The notes under the pieces: model-generated
The model's input: the letters and a program-made list of their open reading frames with translations, nothing else
Told to the model about the DNA's origin: nothing
Databases searched by the model: none
Position numbers and translations under genes: made by a program
Assembly: GCA_013399115.1 (NCBI GenBank)
Contig: VXAA01007253.1
Span: forward strand, 62,001-126,000
From: Anseranas semipalmata
Taxonomy: Eukaryota > Chordata > Aves > Anseriformes > Anseranatidae
DNA length: 64,000 bases
Reading direction: 5' to 3'
Shown: positions 13,279 to 23,672 of the stretch, piece by piece
Layout of the letters: every line of letters starts with the position of its first letter
How positions within the stretch are numbered: position 1 is the first letter of the stretch

Positions 13279-13821
13279 TCAGAAGGCTCCATTAGGAGAC
13301 ACCATTGCTGGATTTTCAGTTTTCTCTGACTTCTGGTGTTCAATTTTGGCCTGTCTCACCTGCAGTATTATTGACAGAGATCACTTTACCCACTTTCACT
13401 TTCCTCAAAGAGTTAGAAAAGAAGTGATGACAAAATAAGAGCTACCACTGCGACAGCAAGATAGTTATCTGTGAAAGCATACTGGGCCACAGTTTCAGAA
13501 CAATCTCACAACACTATTTAGAAGTTGACTGGCTTCTTGTTAAGGACATAACAAATCAGTTTGTTCATTCTTGGGATGATAATGCCGTTTCACTGAAGTA
13601 CAACTGAGTGCCTTTTACATTTTCTGTGCACAGCAAAAAAAAAAACGTAACAATACTGTTGAGCTTTCTGAAATGAATACCTCTTGAAGCAATAAATCTG
13701 TTAGAGGAAAAATGGTTTCTGGGCACCAAGGCTATGAGTTTAAGGATTTGAACTTTCTTAATGCCTAAAACCTGGAAAAAAAGTCCAGAAAGGACACACA
13801 ATTAGAAAGATATTGACTCAT

Positions 13822-13859
13822 CCTGACAAAGGGGAGGGGGGAGGGAGGAAGGAGGGAAA
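13822..13859. repeat. Purine-rich G/A low-complexity tract
   Basis: Thirty-odd bases of almost pure G and A with several GGG runs. It almost fits a G-quadruplex pattern, but the last loop is eight bases, so I do not call one. Confidence 0.6.
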
Positions 13860-14229
13860 AGATCAAGGCTCCCGACAAAAGACCTATTCATTTATAACAG
13901 CTTGGCTGTGGAACCATTCCAGCATGCTTAAAAATACTTTATCCATTAGTTGGGAACTAGTTTCTAAATGCCAGCTTGCTGCCCACGTCTGACCACAACC
14001 AGGTCCCTTTTCACACTGAAGATAGTGAGGTTCGCATTGTCAAAAGCAGCCTGCTGCCTCTTCTGGACCTTGTACAGGAGAGATGTAATGTAAAGCAGAG
14101 GTGCCTTGTGTGAAACAAAAATGCCTGACCTCCAGCATGTATAGATGGGAAGTACAATGCTGCTCAGTTCCTCCCAGGCTATTTTAAGAAAAGAGGGCAA
14201 TGAATACAACATTTAAGTAGAGTTTGCCT

Positions 14230-14298
14230 CACACACACACAAAATAAAAAATAAAAAATAAAAAATAAAAAAATAAAATAAAAAATAAAAAATAAAAA
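14230..14298. repeat. (CA)n followed by (AAAAATA)n microsatellite
   Basis: A short CA run (14230-14240) is followed by about sixty bases of AAAAATA-type units. Simple repeat. Confidence 0.9.
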
Positions 14299-14299
14299 G

Positions 14300-15740
14300 T
14301 AAGACATTTGACAATTTTAGGCTAATTAAGTTATTAAAAATATGGTCATTTAATGCCTCAGTATACAAGCTCAACAATAATCCTTTGCAATTTTATATTA
14401 GTCTGCTTTGTGTTAAGCTCCAGTCATTCACCTGAATAAAATCATCAAACATATAGCACCAATATTCTTATGTAGTAGCTGACAGTACCCATTTTTAATT
14501 ACAAATAGTACATATTTGTTGAACAGCAGGATTTTTTAATCAAATGCTTCTCTTCTATGAACACTTCCTTCCCATTTATAAAGTGATATAGCTGGAACTA
14601 TTAATATTTTATGCTAGGTACTGTGGAAACAACTTCATATAAAAGCTCTTCTTTATCTGAAATGTGACTGTTGCTATAAAGTTGGCATTTCTACCTTTTC
14701 TCAGTATTTTATTGCATATGGTTTCAGAGCTTAGTTTGAGGAAAATGAATGTCTGGTTTAATGTGTGTTTATTTCTCTTGACACATACGTTGCATCCTTA
14801 TGTTAGTTTGCACTGAGACTCTGGAGAAGATGCAGGGAACATATTGTGCAGTTGATCTTCTCATCAAAGTATCAGCTTTTCTAAATGTGTCAGTCAGCTA
14901 CAGCAAAAAGTACTCTATATTACAATATATGCTGATTCACCTTCTTGCAGGGATCATTTTTGTAACCTTCTCTCATGTGGATATTCTTAATAATACCAGT
15001 CCTATGTAAATGCAAAAAGGCTACATCTGTATGTACAGCATTTGTTTAAAGTAAAAATTCAGTGAACATATGCTTAAGTTCTTAAAACAAAGTATTCAAT
15101 AATTTATATTTGGGGTTTAGAGTTTAGATTTAGTGAAACAAGGATTGCAAGCATTCTTTGATTGCTTTCCTTAGTTTAATTGTTTTCAAGCTAGGATGGG
15201 GAAGCAGTGAAGAAAGTGGGCATTGTAAATAAATATTCATATGTGTCCAGTTGCACAGAAACACGGTTTTATTGTACAGAACTCGGTGAGTACACAAGAG
15301 CTGCCTTTTTAGTTTCCTGAGACACGATAGCTATTAACCTAGGTTTGCAGGTACCTTGAAATATTTATGAATAATACAATACAGATTCAAAAATATAATC
15401 TCCTGTTATGAATACTGCCACATTGTAACCCAGCTCTTCAGAAGGCCTAAGAAAAATGGCAGGGCAAGATCAAACATTTGTTTACATCTCACCTCCAACA
15501 AAATATAATTTTACTTTGGCTGACCTTTAAGGAGCTGTAACAATTATGTAACGAAGTAAAGTGCAATACAAATAGCGAAAGGGAGACCACAGGTCACGCA
15601 ATCCAGAATATGCTAGAAACAAAATCTAGTTACTGTTTTATCATGAGAAATGCTAAGTTTTATGTGCAATGCTGGACTTGTAAATGTTTCTAATTTAAAG
15701 GGAAAACATTCCAGATTTTAATAGCTCATTTCGTTTTCTA
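14300..15740. other. Unassigned AT-rich DNA
   Basis: No recognisable gene or repeat. The plus-strand frame at 14800-15009 has a product I do not recognise. Confidence 0.5.
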
Positions 15741-15741
15741 G

Positions 15742-15864
15742 GCTACATCAAAGAGTGAGATGACCTCAATGCAATACCAGGAGCGAACAGAATTCCTGAA
15801 TTCTGACCCCAGCTGCAGCCTGATTTCAAAAGCCTTCCTACCGCTGCCTGCCTTCTGGCTTCTT
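15742..15864 (+). other. Possible cassette exon (weak candidate)
   Basis: The segment is bounded by a good acceptor (CATTTCGTTTTCTAG ending at 15741) and a strong donor (GTAAGG from 15865). It is 123 bases long, a multiple of three, and is open in phase 0 for 41 codons, so it could be skipped or included without a frame shift. The product begins ATSKSEMTSMQYQERTEF and matches no family I recognise. The in-frame codon just before it is the TAG of the acceptor, so openness begins exactly at the splice site. This is suggestive but within what chance gives in a window this size. Confidence 0.2.
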
Positions 15865-15904
15865 GTAAGGTGGGTGTTGTCTTTTTTGTTATTATTATTT
15901 ATTT

Positions 15905-15975
15905 AAGAGCAATGTTTACCTACTTCATAGGAACACAGTGAAGATTAATTCCTGTGCCATGTGAAATATGATATG
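15905..15975 (+). repeat. Faint MIR-like tail fragment
   Basis: The string TTTACCTACTTCATAGG, followed by GTGAAGATTAATTCCTGTG, resembles the ACCTACCTCACAGGG...GTGAGGATTAAT section of ancient MIR-type SINEs. The match is short and diverged, and downstream support is weak. Confidence 0.22.
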
Positions 15976-17189
15976 TGCTGGGAAACAGATCTCAGTGCTG
16001 GAAGTGCAAAGGGCAGTTACAGTGCTGTTAGCACACCGTCCAGAAGAAAGTGCCTGGTTGTCTCTGTTAACTTCAAACTCCTTGCACTGACAATCCTCAG
16101 AGGAGACATAAGGGTAGAAAAGAAGGGGTCTCAGGGACTGGCTCATCTTTTGAATCCACGGTGGAAAGTGCTCTGTGGCCCTCAGCAAAGATGGTGCAGA
16201 CTGCTTCCATGTCCTTACTGAAGGTCAGGTGTTGAGCCTTGCATAAACTTCTCTCATTCATTCCCAGGCTTCTCTGCCAAAAGCACTTTCAGCTGAGGTT
16301 GGAGCTTAACCTACATGCAAAGTGGATAATCAGACAACTTTGAGCCTCAAGCAAAACAGGGTGATCAGCGTGGTTACATGGATGTAACCCATATATCACA
16401 TTCCACTTGATTATTGAATTCTTATTTGTGGGGCTAGTGCAATCTTTAAAATAAAGGCTTAGAAATGTCCTGCTTCCTCATACCTGAACTGTCTTAAGCA
16501 ATACCTTAGCACAGCAAAAGCTAATTATTAATAACAATATAATACTTTAACAATGCACTGCTCAGAACCAAAATGTCGCTATTATTTGGGTACAGTAGCA
16601 ACATTCCATGCTCCATCAGTATTGTGAAAATTGAGGTACATTTGCATGTCTTAATAACTTAAATAAACTTGTCTACAAAGAAAACTACACCTAATGCTAC
16701 ATGTAGCATAATTAAACAGTTGTTAAGTTGGTTAAAGGGATATTATACATAGAATGTCATATCATTGAATTATATATAGAAATGTTTGCTTAATGGAAGA
16801 CAAATATAAGTAGACAATATAATAGACCACTCATCTCTGTAGCAGGTAAGATGAAGTTCAAACTAGCTTGTTATCCTGTCTCTGGCATTAGTTAGCAGCA
16901 GATTCCTATGCAAGAAAAAGAAATTATTTCCTGAGTCTACTCTTCCAGGTCACAGATACTTGCAGTTCAGAACTAACTAAACTAGATAATTCTTCCTATT
17001 CAACAGCCTTTTTGAACAGTTCGTGTTTTTTTTCTTCCAATTCTTTTTCAAGCTCATACCAACTTTTAGCCCCACAAATGTATTGCATGAAGAGTTATTT
17101 CTTTTTTGTTTTGAACTTGCCATATTCTAATTTCATCTGATAGCTGCTTGTTCTCTCTAGAAGAGACAGTGCACAGTCAGTTGCTGTTT
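15976..17189. other. Unassigned DNA
   Basis: Overlapping open frames on both strands at about 15925-16221 have unrecognised products and partly shadow each other. Nothing else stands out before the ancient CR1. Confidence 0.5.
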
Positions 17190-18860
17190 AACTCCTCCAT
17201 AACCTTGATGATTTTGTAAACTGCTGTTACTTCCCTCTTCTCTTGTCTTTCTTCTAGCCTTAAGATTCTTAAGATGTTTAGTTAAACATCATAATGAACC
17301 CATTTAATACTTTTGATCATCCTTGTGACCTTCTCTGTATCTTTTTGACTTGGGGAGGGAGCTGGGGGGAAAGTGGACCAGAAATATTTACAGTGTTCGA
17401 GGTGTGGGCACACTGTGAAATTACAGAGAGGTGTAATGATATTTTCCATTTTGAGCTGACATTTTCATAGAAATGTTTCTCTACAGTTATCCTCTATTTA
17501 TAATTTGAAGATCTCATTCCTGGTGACAAGCTGTGTATGTTAAGTTAGGATTTATGTCTAATCAACATTGAGGTTATTTTTCCCCACGGACATCACATTT
17601 ATTTACATTTCATTTCACTTGCTTTTTTATTACCAAATATTATGTTCTGCAACTCTTCCCAGTTGGTCCTCATCTTTCTTGTCCTGAATAACCTTGTAAT
17701 ACCAAAAAACTTTGTCATCTCACTCTTCACCCACCTTTCCACGTCATTTTTTATTATGTTGAAGAGCACAAGTTTAGCACACACTTTTGTAGGTCTCTGC
17801 TAGTAGCCTCCCTCTACTGAGAAAATTGACTATATGAACTTACATTTTTTCTCTATGTTTTGAGCAATTATTCATCCATTCAAAGACCTTCCCTCTTACT
17901 CAACAGCAGCATAGTCTGTTTTACAGGTCCTTGATAAGGAACATTGTAAAAAGCCTTTTAGAATCGCAAGAAGGTTTTGGCAGCTGGATTATTCTTGTTT
18001 ATGTGATTACTCATTCTTCATCCTTTCTCAATTTTTTATGTGACTTCTCTTTACAAAAAAACATAGCCCTTTCCCCTACAAAACATATATTATTTATTTA
18101 CATGTCTACTAATTTTTTTCTATTCTGTTTGTATTTGCCCAGTTCATATGGGAAGAAGTAGTTTCCTTGATCCTCCTTGGAAATTAAAAAAAAAAACAAC
18201 AAACAGCATCACATATGCCCCTTCCATTCCTGAAGTATCAAAGCAGTTTAAAGCAAAAGCTTACATGCTATAGTAAATTATCTGGCTTCCTCATACCTAT
18301 GTTACTGTAAAGTTCTTGATTTCATAAATGATAAGTTATCTTTCAATCTTGATTTTGTAACTTCTTTCTATGAATTATTTTGTTGAAAAGGATGTCAGAA
18401 CCCCTTAGGAAATGGGCCCAAGTTTCTCCATAGTAAACACTCATACAGAAAAAATGGTTGTAGTTTCACCTACAGCTTCATCTTCCCTAAATCTTTTTTG
18501 CATACTTTGATTAGCTGTCTCTACAAACTCTTGTTTCCTTCTTGCAAACTTCTTGTTTTTCATGTGTTTGGGTGAAAAGAAAAAATTCTCTTTATGCCTT
18601 TTGCAAGTTTTTCTTTAATTCATTTTTCCCCCTTTGGCTGTCCTGTGCAGGTTTTTCTTTAAGAAGTTTCTTCATTCTGATGTAGTTCACTTTCCAAAAT
18701 TAATGGGATTTTTGGCTTTGTTTTTCTGGCAGTGATTTTGAAATTAAATACATTATGAACACTCTAAGCTTCCTGTATGGATTGCAAACCAAGATTAAAA
18801 AATTAAAACCGTCTATAGCTCTACTTGTAATAAATTTTACATTAAGACCTTTTATTTTAA
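17190..18860 (-). mobile_element. Ancient, heavily decayed CR1-type LINE (RT region)
   Basis: Read on the minus strand, this 1.7 kb tracks the CR1 ORF2 reverse-transcriptase region from upstream of the RT core to its C-terminal part. Decayed protein motifs are visible. LVLFNIIKNDVE at about 17778-17743 corresponds to the PVLFNIFINDLE segment before RT motif C. It is followed by EMTKFFGITRLFRTRKM and NWEELQ, corresponding to [12 protein letters not shown]...EELQ, so the catalytic FADD has become FFGI. At nucleotide level the plus strand shows GTGTTCGAGGTGTGGGCAC near 17396 (CR1 complement GTACTCGAGGTGYGGGC), AGCCTTTTAGAATCGCAAG near 17953 (complement of the AAGGCTTT..GAAATC segment) and CTTTACAAAAAAACATAG near 18049. 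Many stops and indels are present and no 3' terminal octamers remain, so it cannot be active. The divergence far exceeds that of the other CR1 copies, implying an insertion older than modern birds. Confidence 0.85.
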
Positions 18861-20794
18861 TGTAGGGGAAATGAAATGAACTCTTGATGTCCCTAGAAAA
18901 GTATGGAGTATAAGGATAGCATCCTGGAATTAAATATTTTTCTTGATCTTCCCAAAGCTAGGGAATGACAGTAACCAAAGACCATCATGACCCAGTGCAA
19001 CTGAGCTTCACATCAGCCGCAGCCTGCGGCAGCTGGACAATGTTCCATGCCTATTGCTGGGCTGAAGACCAGCATCACCACCAGTTTGCAGTCCTCAGGC
19101 CCAAGCAGAACAGATGATTGGTCCCACAGCAAGCACTGGGATACTGCCTCACATGACAACACATTCACCTCTTGCCCAGAGCTTCAGTTCTTCTTGAAAC
19201 CTTCCTTTGCAGCACCTCACCCAGTGAGGTCATTGTGATGGTGAAGAGCTGTGGCAGGCAAAGCCCTTGTTTAGAGCTGCTTGCTGAGGTGATGGGTCAT
19301 ACATTGTGCAAAAGAATTGGTTATTAAAAAGAGATACAGGGCAACATGTTAAGGCCGCAACTATTGTATTGGGCCTTCCATGAGCACCGGATGGCAGCCA
19401 ACCTGCAGACTAGATGTCAAGAGGATCCTCCAACCTAGAACACTCTGTATGTGGCCTCTGAGCCCCACAGATGTGGCATTAGACTACCTGGAAAAAAAGA
19501 GAGACAGAGAGACAGAGAGACAGAGAGAGAGATTAAACTAAATACAACAGGCAACACTAAACAGAAGTATAAAATTGGGATAAGACTGGCAAAAATGGCA
19601 TTAAAGTGGACAGAGATGGCAATTGATTTTTATACAGAATGGTTAAAGAAAAGTAAGGGGCGCTACAGTATGGTCAGTAGCTGACACAATGATAAATTTT
19701 ATTCATTTAATAAATAAGACAGAGTTTGAACACAGAAGTTTGGATAATGTGATAGCTTTCAATACTCAGTGCTGCAAAGTCAATCCATATTTAGGAGGGC
19801 TGCCAAAGAGCGGTCCAGAATTTAGTCAATCATGTAGAGTGTGTTTAACGTTTGGCTCAGAATTTGAAGGATCCCAGCCAGACCTGCAACAGCAGGCTCT
19901 CAGTGGCTTATCATTGTGGCTGTTACCTGCAGCATTTGTAGTCTCAATCAGCTGTTAATGCTTCACTTGTAAGATTATAAAATAATTGCAAATAGCTCAG
20001 ATTAGGAAGTGTGAATGTCACTTAAAGCTCATTTCTATTTCATATGCTTTCCAGCATTCTCTGTAGGCAGCAGATGAGGGTCTGCAGAAAAATGGGAGCA
20101 GAGAAACAAACAATAATAACAAGTACTAATCAGACTGTAATAATCTTTTAAGTCGCACTTATGTTAAAAGGTAATCACCGATATTCACACAGCACTGAAT
20201 AAGTAGCATTTCATAAAGATTTCATAGTTCCAAAATGAAAATAAAGTCTTTGATTTCCTAAAAGACACCAGCAACAAAATATGAAGAAAAAACATTTCTG
20301 AAGTTTTAGTACTGGTTTTCAGGAGTTCTGCATTTTCTCCTTTATGACATAAGATGCTGTGCAAGCTTAAAGCACATTTTGCATCAGTTCTATATTAACA
20401 CTGTGCTTGAACACACCTTTTCAGTTACAATACTGCAGCAAATGGGTGTCCACTAGGTCAGCAATATTAAGACTTGAGCACATCTGGACATACATGAAAG
20501 CAGTCATATACGTGATTAGTGGTGGAAACTCCTGTTAAGAAGAATATAAGTACCACCCTGATTTGATGGCAGAGGAGGGAATGGTTTCATGACAAAAAGT
20601 CTTGAGAGACGACCTCACCAACGTGAGGAGTTGCAGCGGCAGTGGGGACAAGCGGGGCTTGTCTCACATAGGAGGGCTGCTATTGCCACAACCTTCATAT
20701 GTGAGCCTGTGACCTGAGAGGTCTTTTGAAGTAGAGATACAGTTAAATGCCTAGATCTGTGGATCTAAACATCAGCCCTTCCAAGTCTCACCTT
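18861..20794. other. Unassigned DNA with a GC-richer patch
   Basis: A somewhat GC-richer patch at about 18980-19260 carries an open frame (19047-19238, plus) with an unrecognised product. The frames at 19451-19684 and 19689-19958 are likewise unsupported. No repeat could be named apart from the short tandem repeat listed separately. Confidence 0.5.
19498..19532. repeat. (AGAGACAG)n short tandem repeat
   Basis: About four tandem units of an AGAGACAG-type octamer end in an AGAG run. Simple repeat. Confidence 0.85.
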
Positions 20795-20895
20795 TTGCGT
20801 TTTTAAAATACAGTAGTAATACCTACTTCACCAGTGTATGCAAACATTCATTTCCACCGTATATGAAGCACTTTGAGATCCTTGAAGAAAGGATG
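20795..20895 (+). repeat. Ancient MIR-like SINE tail (MIR1_Amn type)
   Basis: In order, the segment shows TTTTAAAATACAGTAGTAATA, ACCTACTTCACCAG, then GAAGCACTTTGAGATCCTTG followed by AAGAAAGG. This follows the order of the 3' half of amniote MIR-type SINEs (TAAAATGGGGATAATAATACCTACCTCACAGG...AAGCACTTTGAGATCCTTGGATGAAAGG). It is clearly diverged. Such MIR copies are relics from early amniotes and cannot move. The family name is from memory. Confidence 0.55.
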
Positions 20896-23432
20896 TTGTT
20901 ATTTTTTTCTTACTGTATCAAACACAAGAAAGATTATATTATTCTGAGTACTGTCAAGATTTCTTCAGAAATTTGAGTTGCCTGAATAAAATAAGAAATG
21001 AATAGCATAAAACTCAAGACTAATTCCAAATATAGATATACGGTATTTTTCACAATATAACTAAAGTAGAAAGCAAATAAGATTTCAAATCCCTACTTTA
21101 TTTTATGCGTTTTTATATACATGCACACTAAAACAATATATATACATTATACCCATGCATAGGAGTAATGTATGTGTCCTAGCTACTTGAAAGCTTTTAG
21201 TCAGCTTGAAAAACAAATTGTATCTGCAATATGATACTAAATATCCATATTTCTAACAGATTTATCTCTTTATTTGATTAAAATACAAAATATGATTTGG
21301 GGTTTAAAATGTAATAATTATGAGTGTCCGAAAGAGAAAAATATCCAGTAAATTATTCATATATTTATCATGTTCAATCACATAATCTTTGCATTCATAA
21401 ATATGGTAATCAAGAAATGTGGACTTTAAAATCAACAATATAGTAACATGAAAAAGTAGAATAGTATTTTTTCATGATAATAACCTTAGTGATATGAGAT
21501 TCTTTATATACACAAATATGATCTTTAAAATGGCCTCTATCAGCTTAAAAAATGGACAATATCATGAAACTTGTTAAAGCCAAGGTGAACTGTGGCACCA
21601 CATCCAAATGCAGAAAAAGACAATCACATTTTTCGACATTTCTATAGCTGATGGCATTGAAATGTCAGCAAAGCTCAAAGCAAAAGTACACAATAAATTT
21701 GATATTACACCACATGTTTGATTAAGCCCAAGGGTGAAATTGTAACCTGCAATTTTATTCTGAGTCAGTAGATTTCTGACACATTTTGATTTTTAACAAA
21801 GGGAAACTCAGTCTTAAGGCTTCAGAGAATTCAGCAGGACTGTCATTGTTTTACTCAGACTCTCCTAGAAATTGGTCTTTACAAGACCAATGGACACAAA
21901 TACATTAAAAATGTTATTATTGTAAAAGTTGTTCCCAAGGAATGGTTTAAATGACTATACTCAAAACACAGACTGTTAATTAATGGCAAAAGTGTGATGA
22001 AACACTACAATTTTAATCAGAAAACAGTGTTGGTATTTTCTGCTTCAGATTTTCAATACATTAAAAATAGTTTTAGACATGTAGCTGAAGTTGTTCATGT
22101 TTAAAATGCAATAACATTGTCTATAAAAATCTCCAGGAATTTCTGACCATACTTATTTATAATAATCAATTTATGCTCATTATAAAGCAGAGGATAATTC
22201 CAATAACAGTGAAAAAGAAAAACAACTCTGCCTCACAATGAAGACACAGGGAAACTGTATCAGTTATTGTGACAGGTCTCAGAGAAGAAACGCTTGACTA
22301 CAGATGAAAGAAATACAAATGGTGAAATCTGCTTTGGTTTATGACCATGGAGCATGGTAATTAACGGACATATTCAAACACTTTTTAAGAAATAGCCTAT
22401 TCAAAAGTCAGGCGTTGTTTTTGTTGTTTCCTAATTTTTATCACACTGCTGGATCGCTCAGAAGTGATGCTGTCAAAGCGGCAGTCAAGGACTGAAGTAA
22501 TTGGAACTGCTGGGTGAAAAGACAAGCTCCGTACAGGAATTTCCTGCCACTCCAGTGACTGTGACAGAAAAGCTCTGAAAATGCCGGTAGAGATTTAGAA
22601 TGATGAATAGCTAGTACAGTTAGTGAGAAATCTTGGAAGTTTGGTTTTGTTTTATTTGTTGAAATATTACCAAAGAAGGCTTGAAGCCTGTGACTTGTAA
22701 AATGTGACTCCAGAATGACCTCTGACAGTTGGGGTTGCTGTGGATGTTATGCTTCTATTTATCTGTGAATATTGTCAGGTCCTTTGTCTCATTTCTCAAA
22801 ATAAAAGCACAACCTTTGTCCCACTGTTTGTCATTATTTATACACTACAAGGTCAATTCTTTTAGTTTGAGACCTCCTAATTTTCGTGACACTATTTTTG
22901 GGGGCTGTCTTTTCTACCATTCTTGATAATTATCCCTGTATTCCATTCCCCAGCCTTCAGAGATAAACTAACAAGGCTATGTCCGTGTAATGGACTTCAA
23001 AGTAAATTGTTGTAACGTTGAACCTAATTACCTTGCTGCTTGGTGGAATCTGTAACCCCGCGACAAGCACACAGGCTCCTGCTGCCTTGAAACCCTCAAA
23101 GAAATAAGCTTGTGAGAGTAAGATCCACAGAAACCAGGGAAACACCACAAAATAAGAAATGGCAATATGGACATTTGTCAGCCCTCCCAGGCAGAGAACC
23201 ACCCATCCCTGGCTGGACAATGATGACTCTTTCCCTGTTCAGATGTGAACCCTCTCCTGATTTTAGGTGCTTAACAGAGGTTAAGTGAGATCTGAAGATA
23301 TCTACATGATTAGGTGTAAAAAGCAAAAAGATTAATTTGTGAAATCTTCAAGTATTTAATTGTTGGCCTGTTGACACCATCAGGACCATGGTTGTGATGT
23401 ACAGGAATGTGTGTCATGTACTTTATAGATAA
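20896..23432. other. AT-rich stretch without recognisable genes
   Basis: Mostly very AT-rich up to about 22400. A minus-strand frame at 22957-23220 encodes 87 residues with hydrophobic stretches that look like membrane segments. This is expected from translating A-rich complement DNA, and I recognise no family. A minus-strand open segment of about 55 codons near 22450-22600 is likewise unsupported. Confidence 0.45.
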
Positions 23433-23672
23433 CACTTTGGACACCCACAGCAGTACAGCAAGAGCTGTGAAGACCTAAATTTTGACCTGAAAACATTAGC
23501 TGCCTGGAAGTTATTTGAAGTGAATGGGCTTTCACATGATTTCATCGATGTGGATCTAAATGCAGTAGCAGGGCCTAATGACTCATTTGGAGAGCATCTT
23601 CTGGAAGCATTAAAGCTTAGGACTGGTGAAAAACCCATTGGTATTGAAAGAGTGTTTGCTAGACACTCTTAG
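23433..23672 (+). pseudogene. Coding-like segment: possible terminal exon or retrocopy fragment of an unidentified gene
   Basis: A plus-strand frame is open for 79 codons and ends at TAG (23670-23672). It has no usable ATG near its start, so an ATG-based search misses it. About 35% of codons begin with G, against about 16% with G in second position, a periodicity typical of real coding DNA and unusual for the chance frames here. The product looks like a folded, mixed-charge protein (for example NFDLKTLAAWKLFEVNG, DFIDVDLNAVAGPND, then GEHLLEALKL and GIERVFARHS at the end). I do not recognise the family. A possible acceptor (GGACACCCACAG) ends at 23450 with an ATAAC branch-like motif before it, and an AATAAA lies at 23935-23940, about 265 bases after the stop, so a last exon is plausible. 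A 5'-truncated processed pseudogene is the main alternative. In-frame TAA at 23430 closes the frame upstream. Confidence 0.4.

Noticed and set aside
22957..23220. 87-codon minus-strand frame with hydrophobic, membrane-like product
   Set aside because: Hydrophobic residues follow from the T-rich complement strand. There is no recognised family, signal or splice context.
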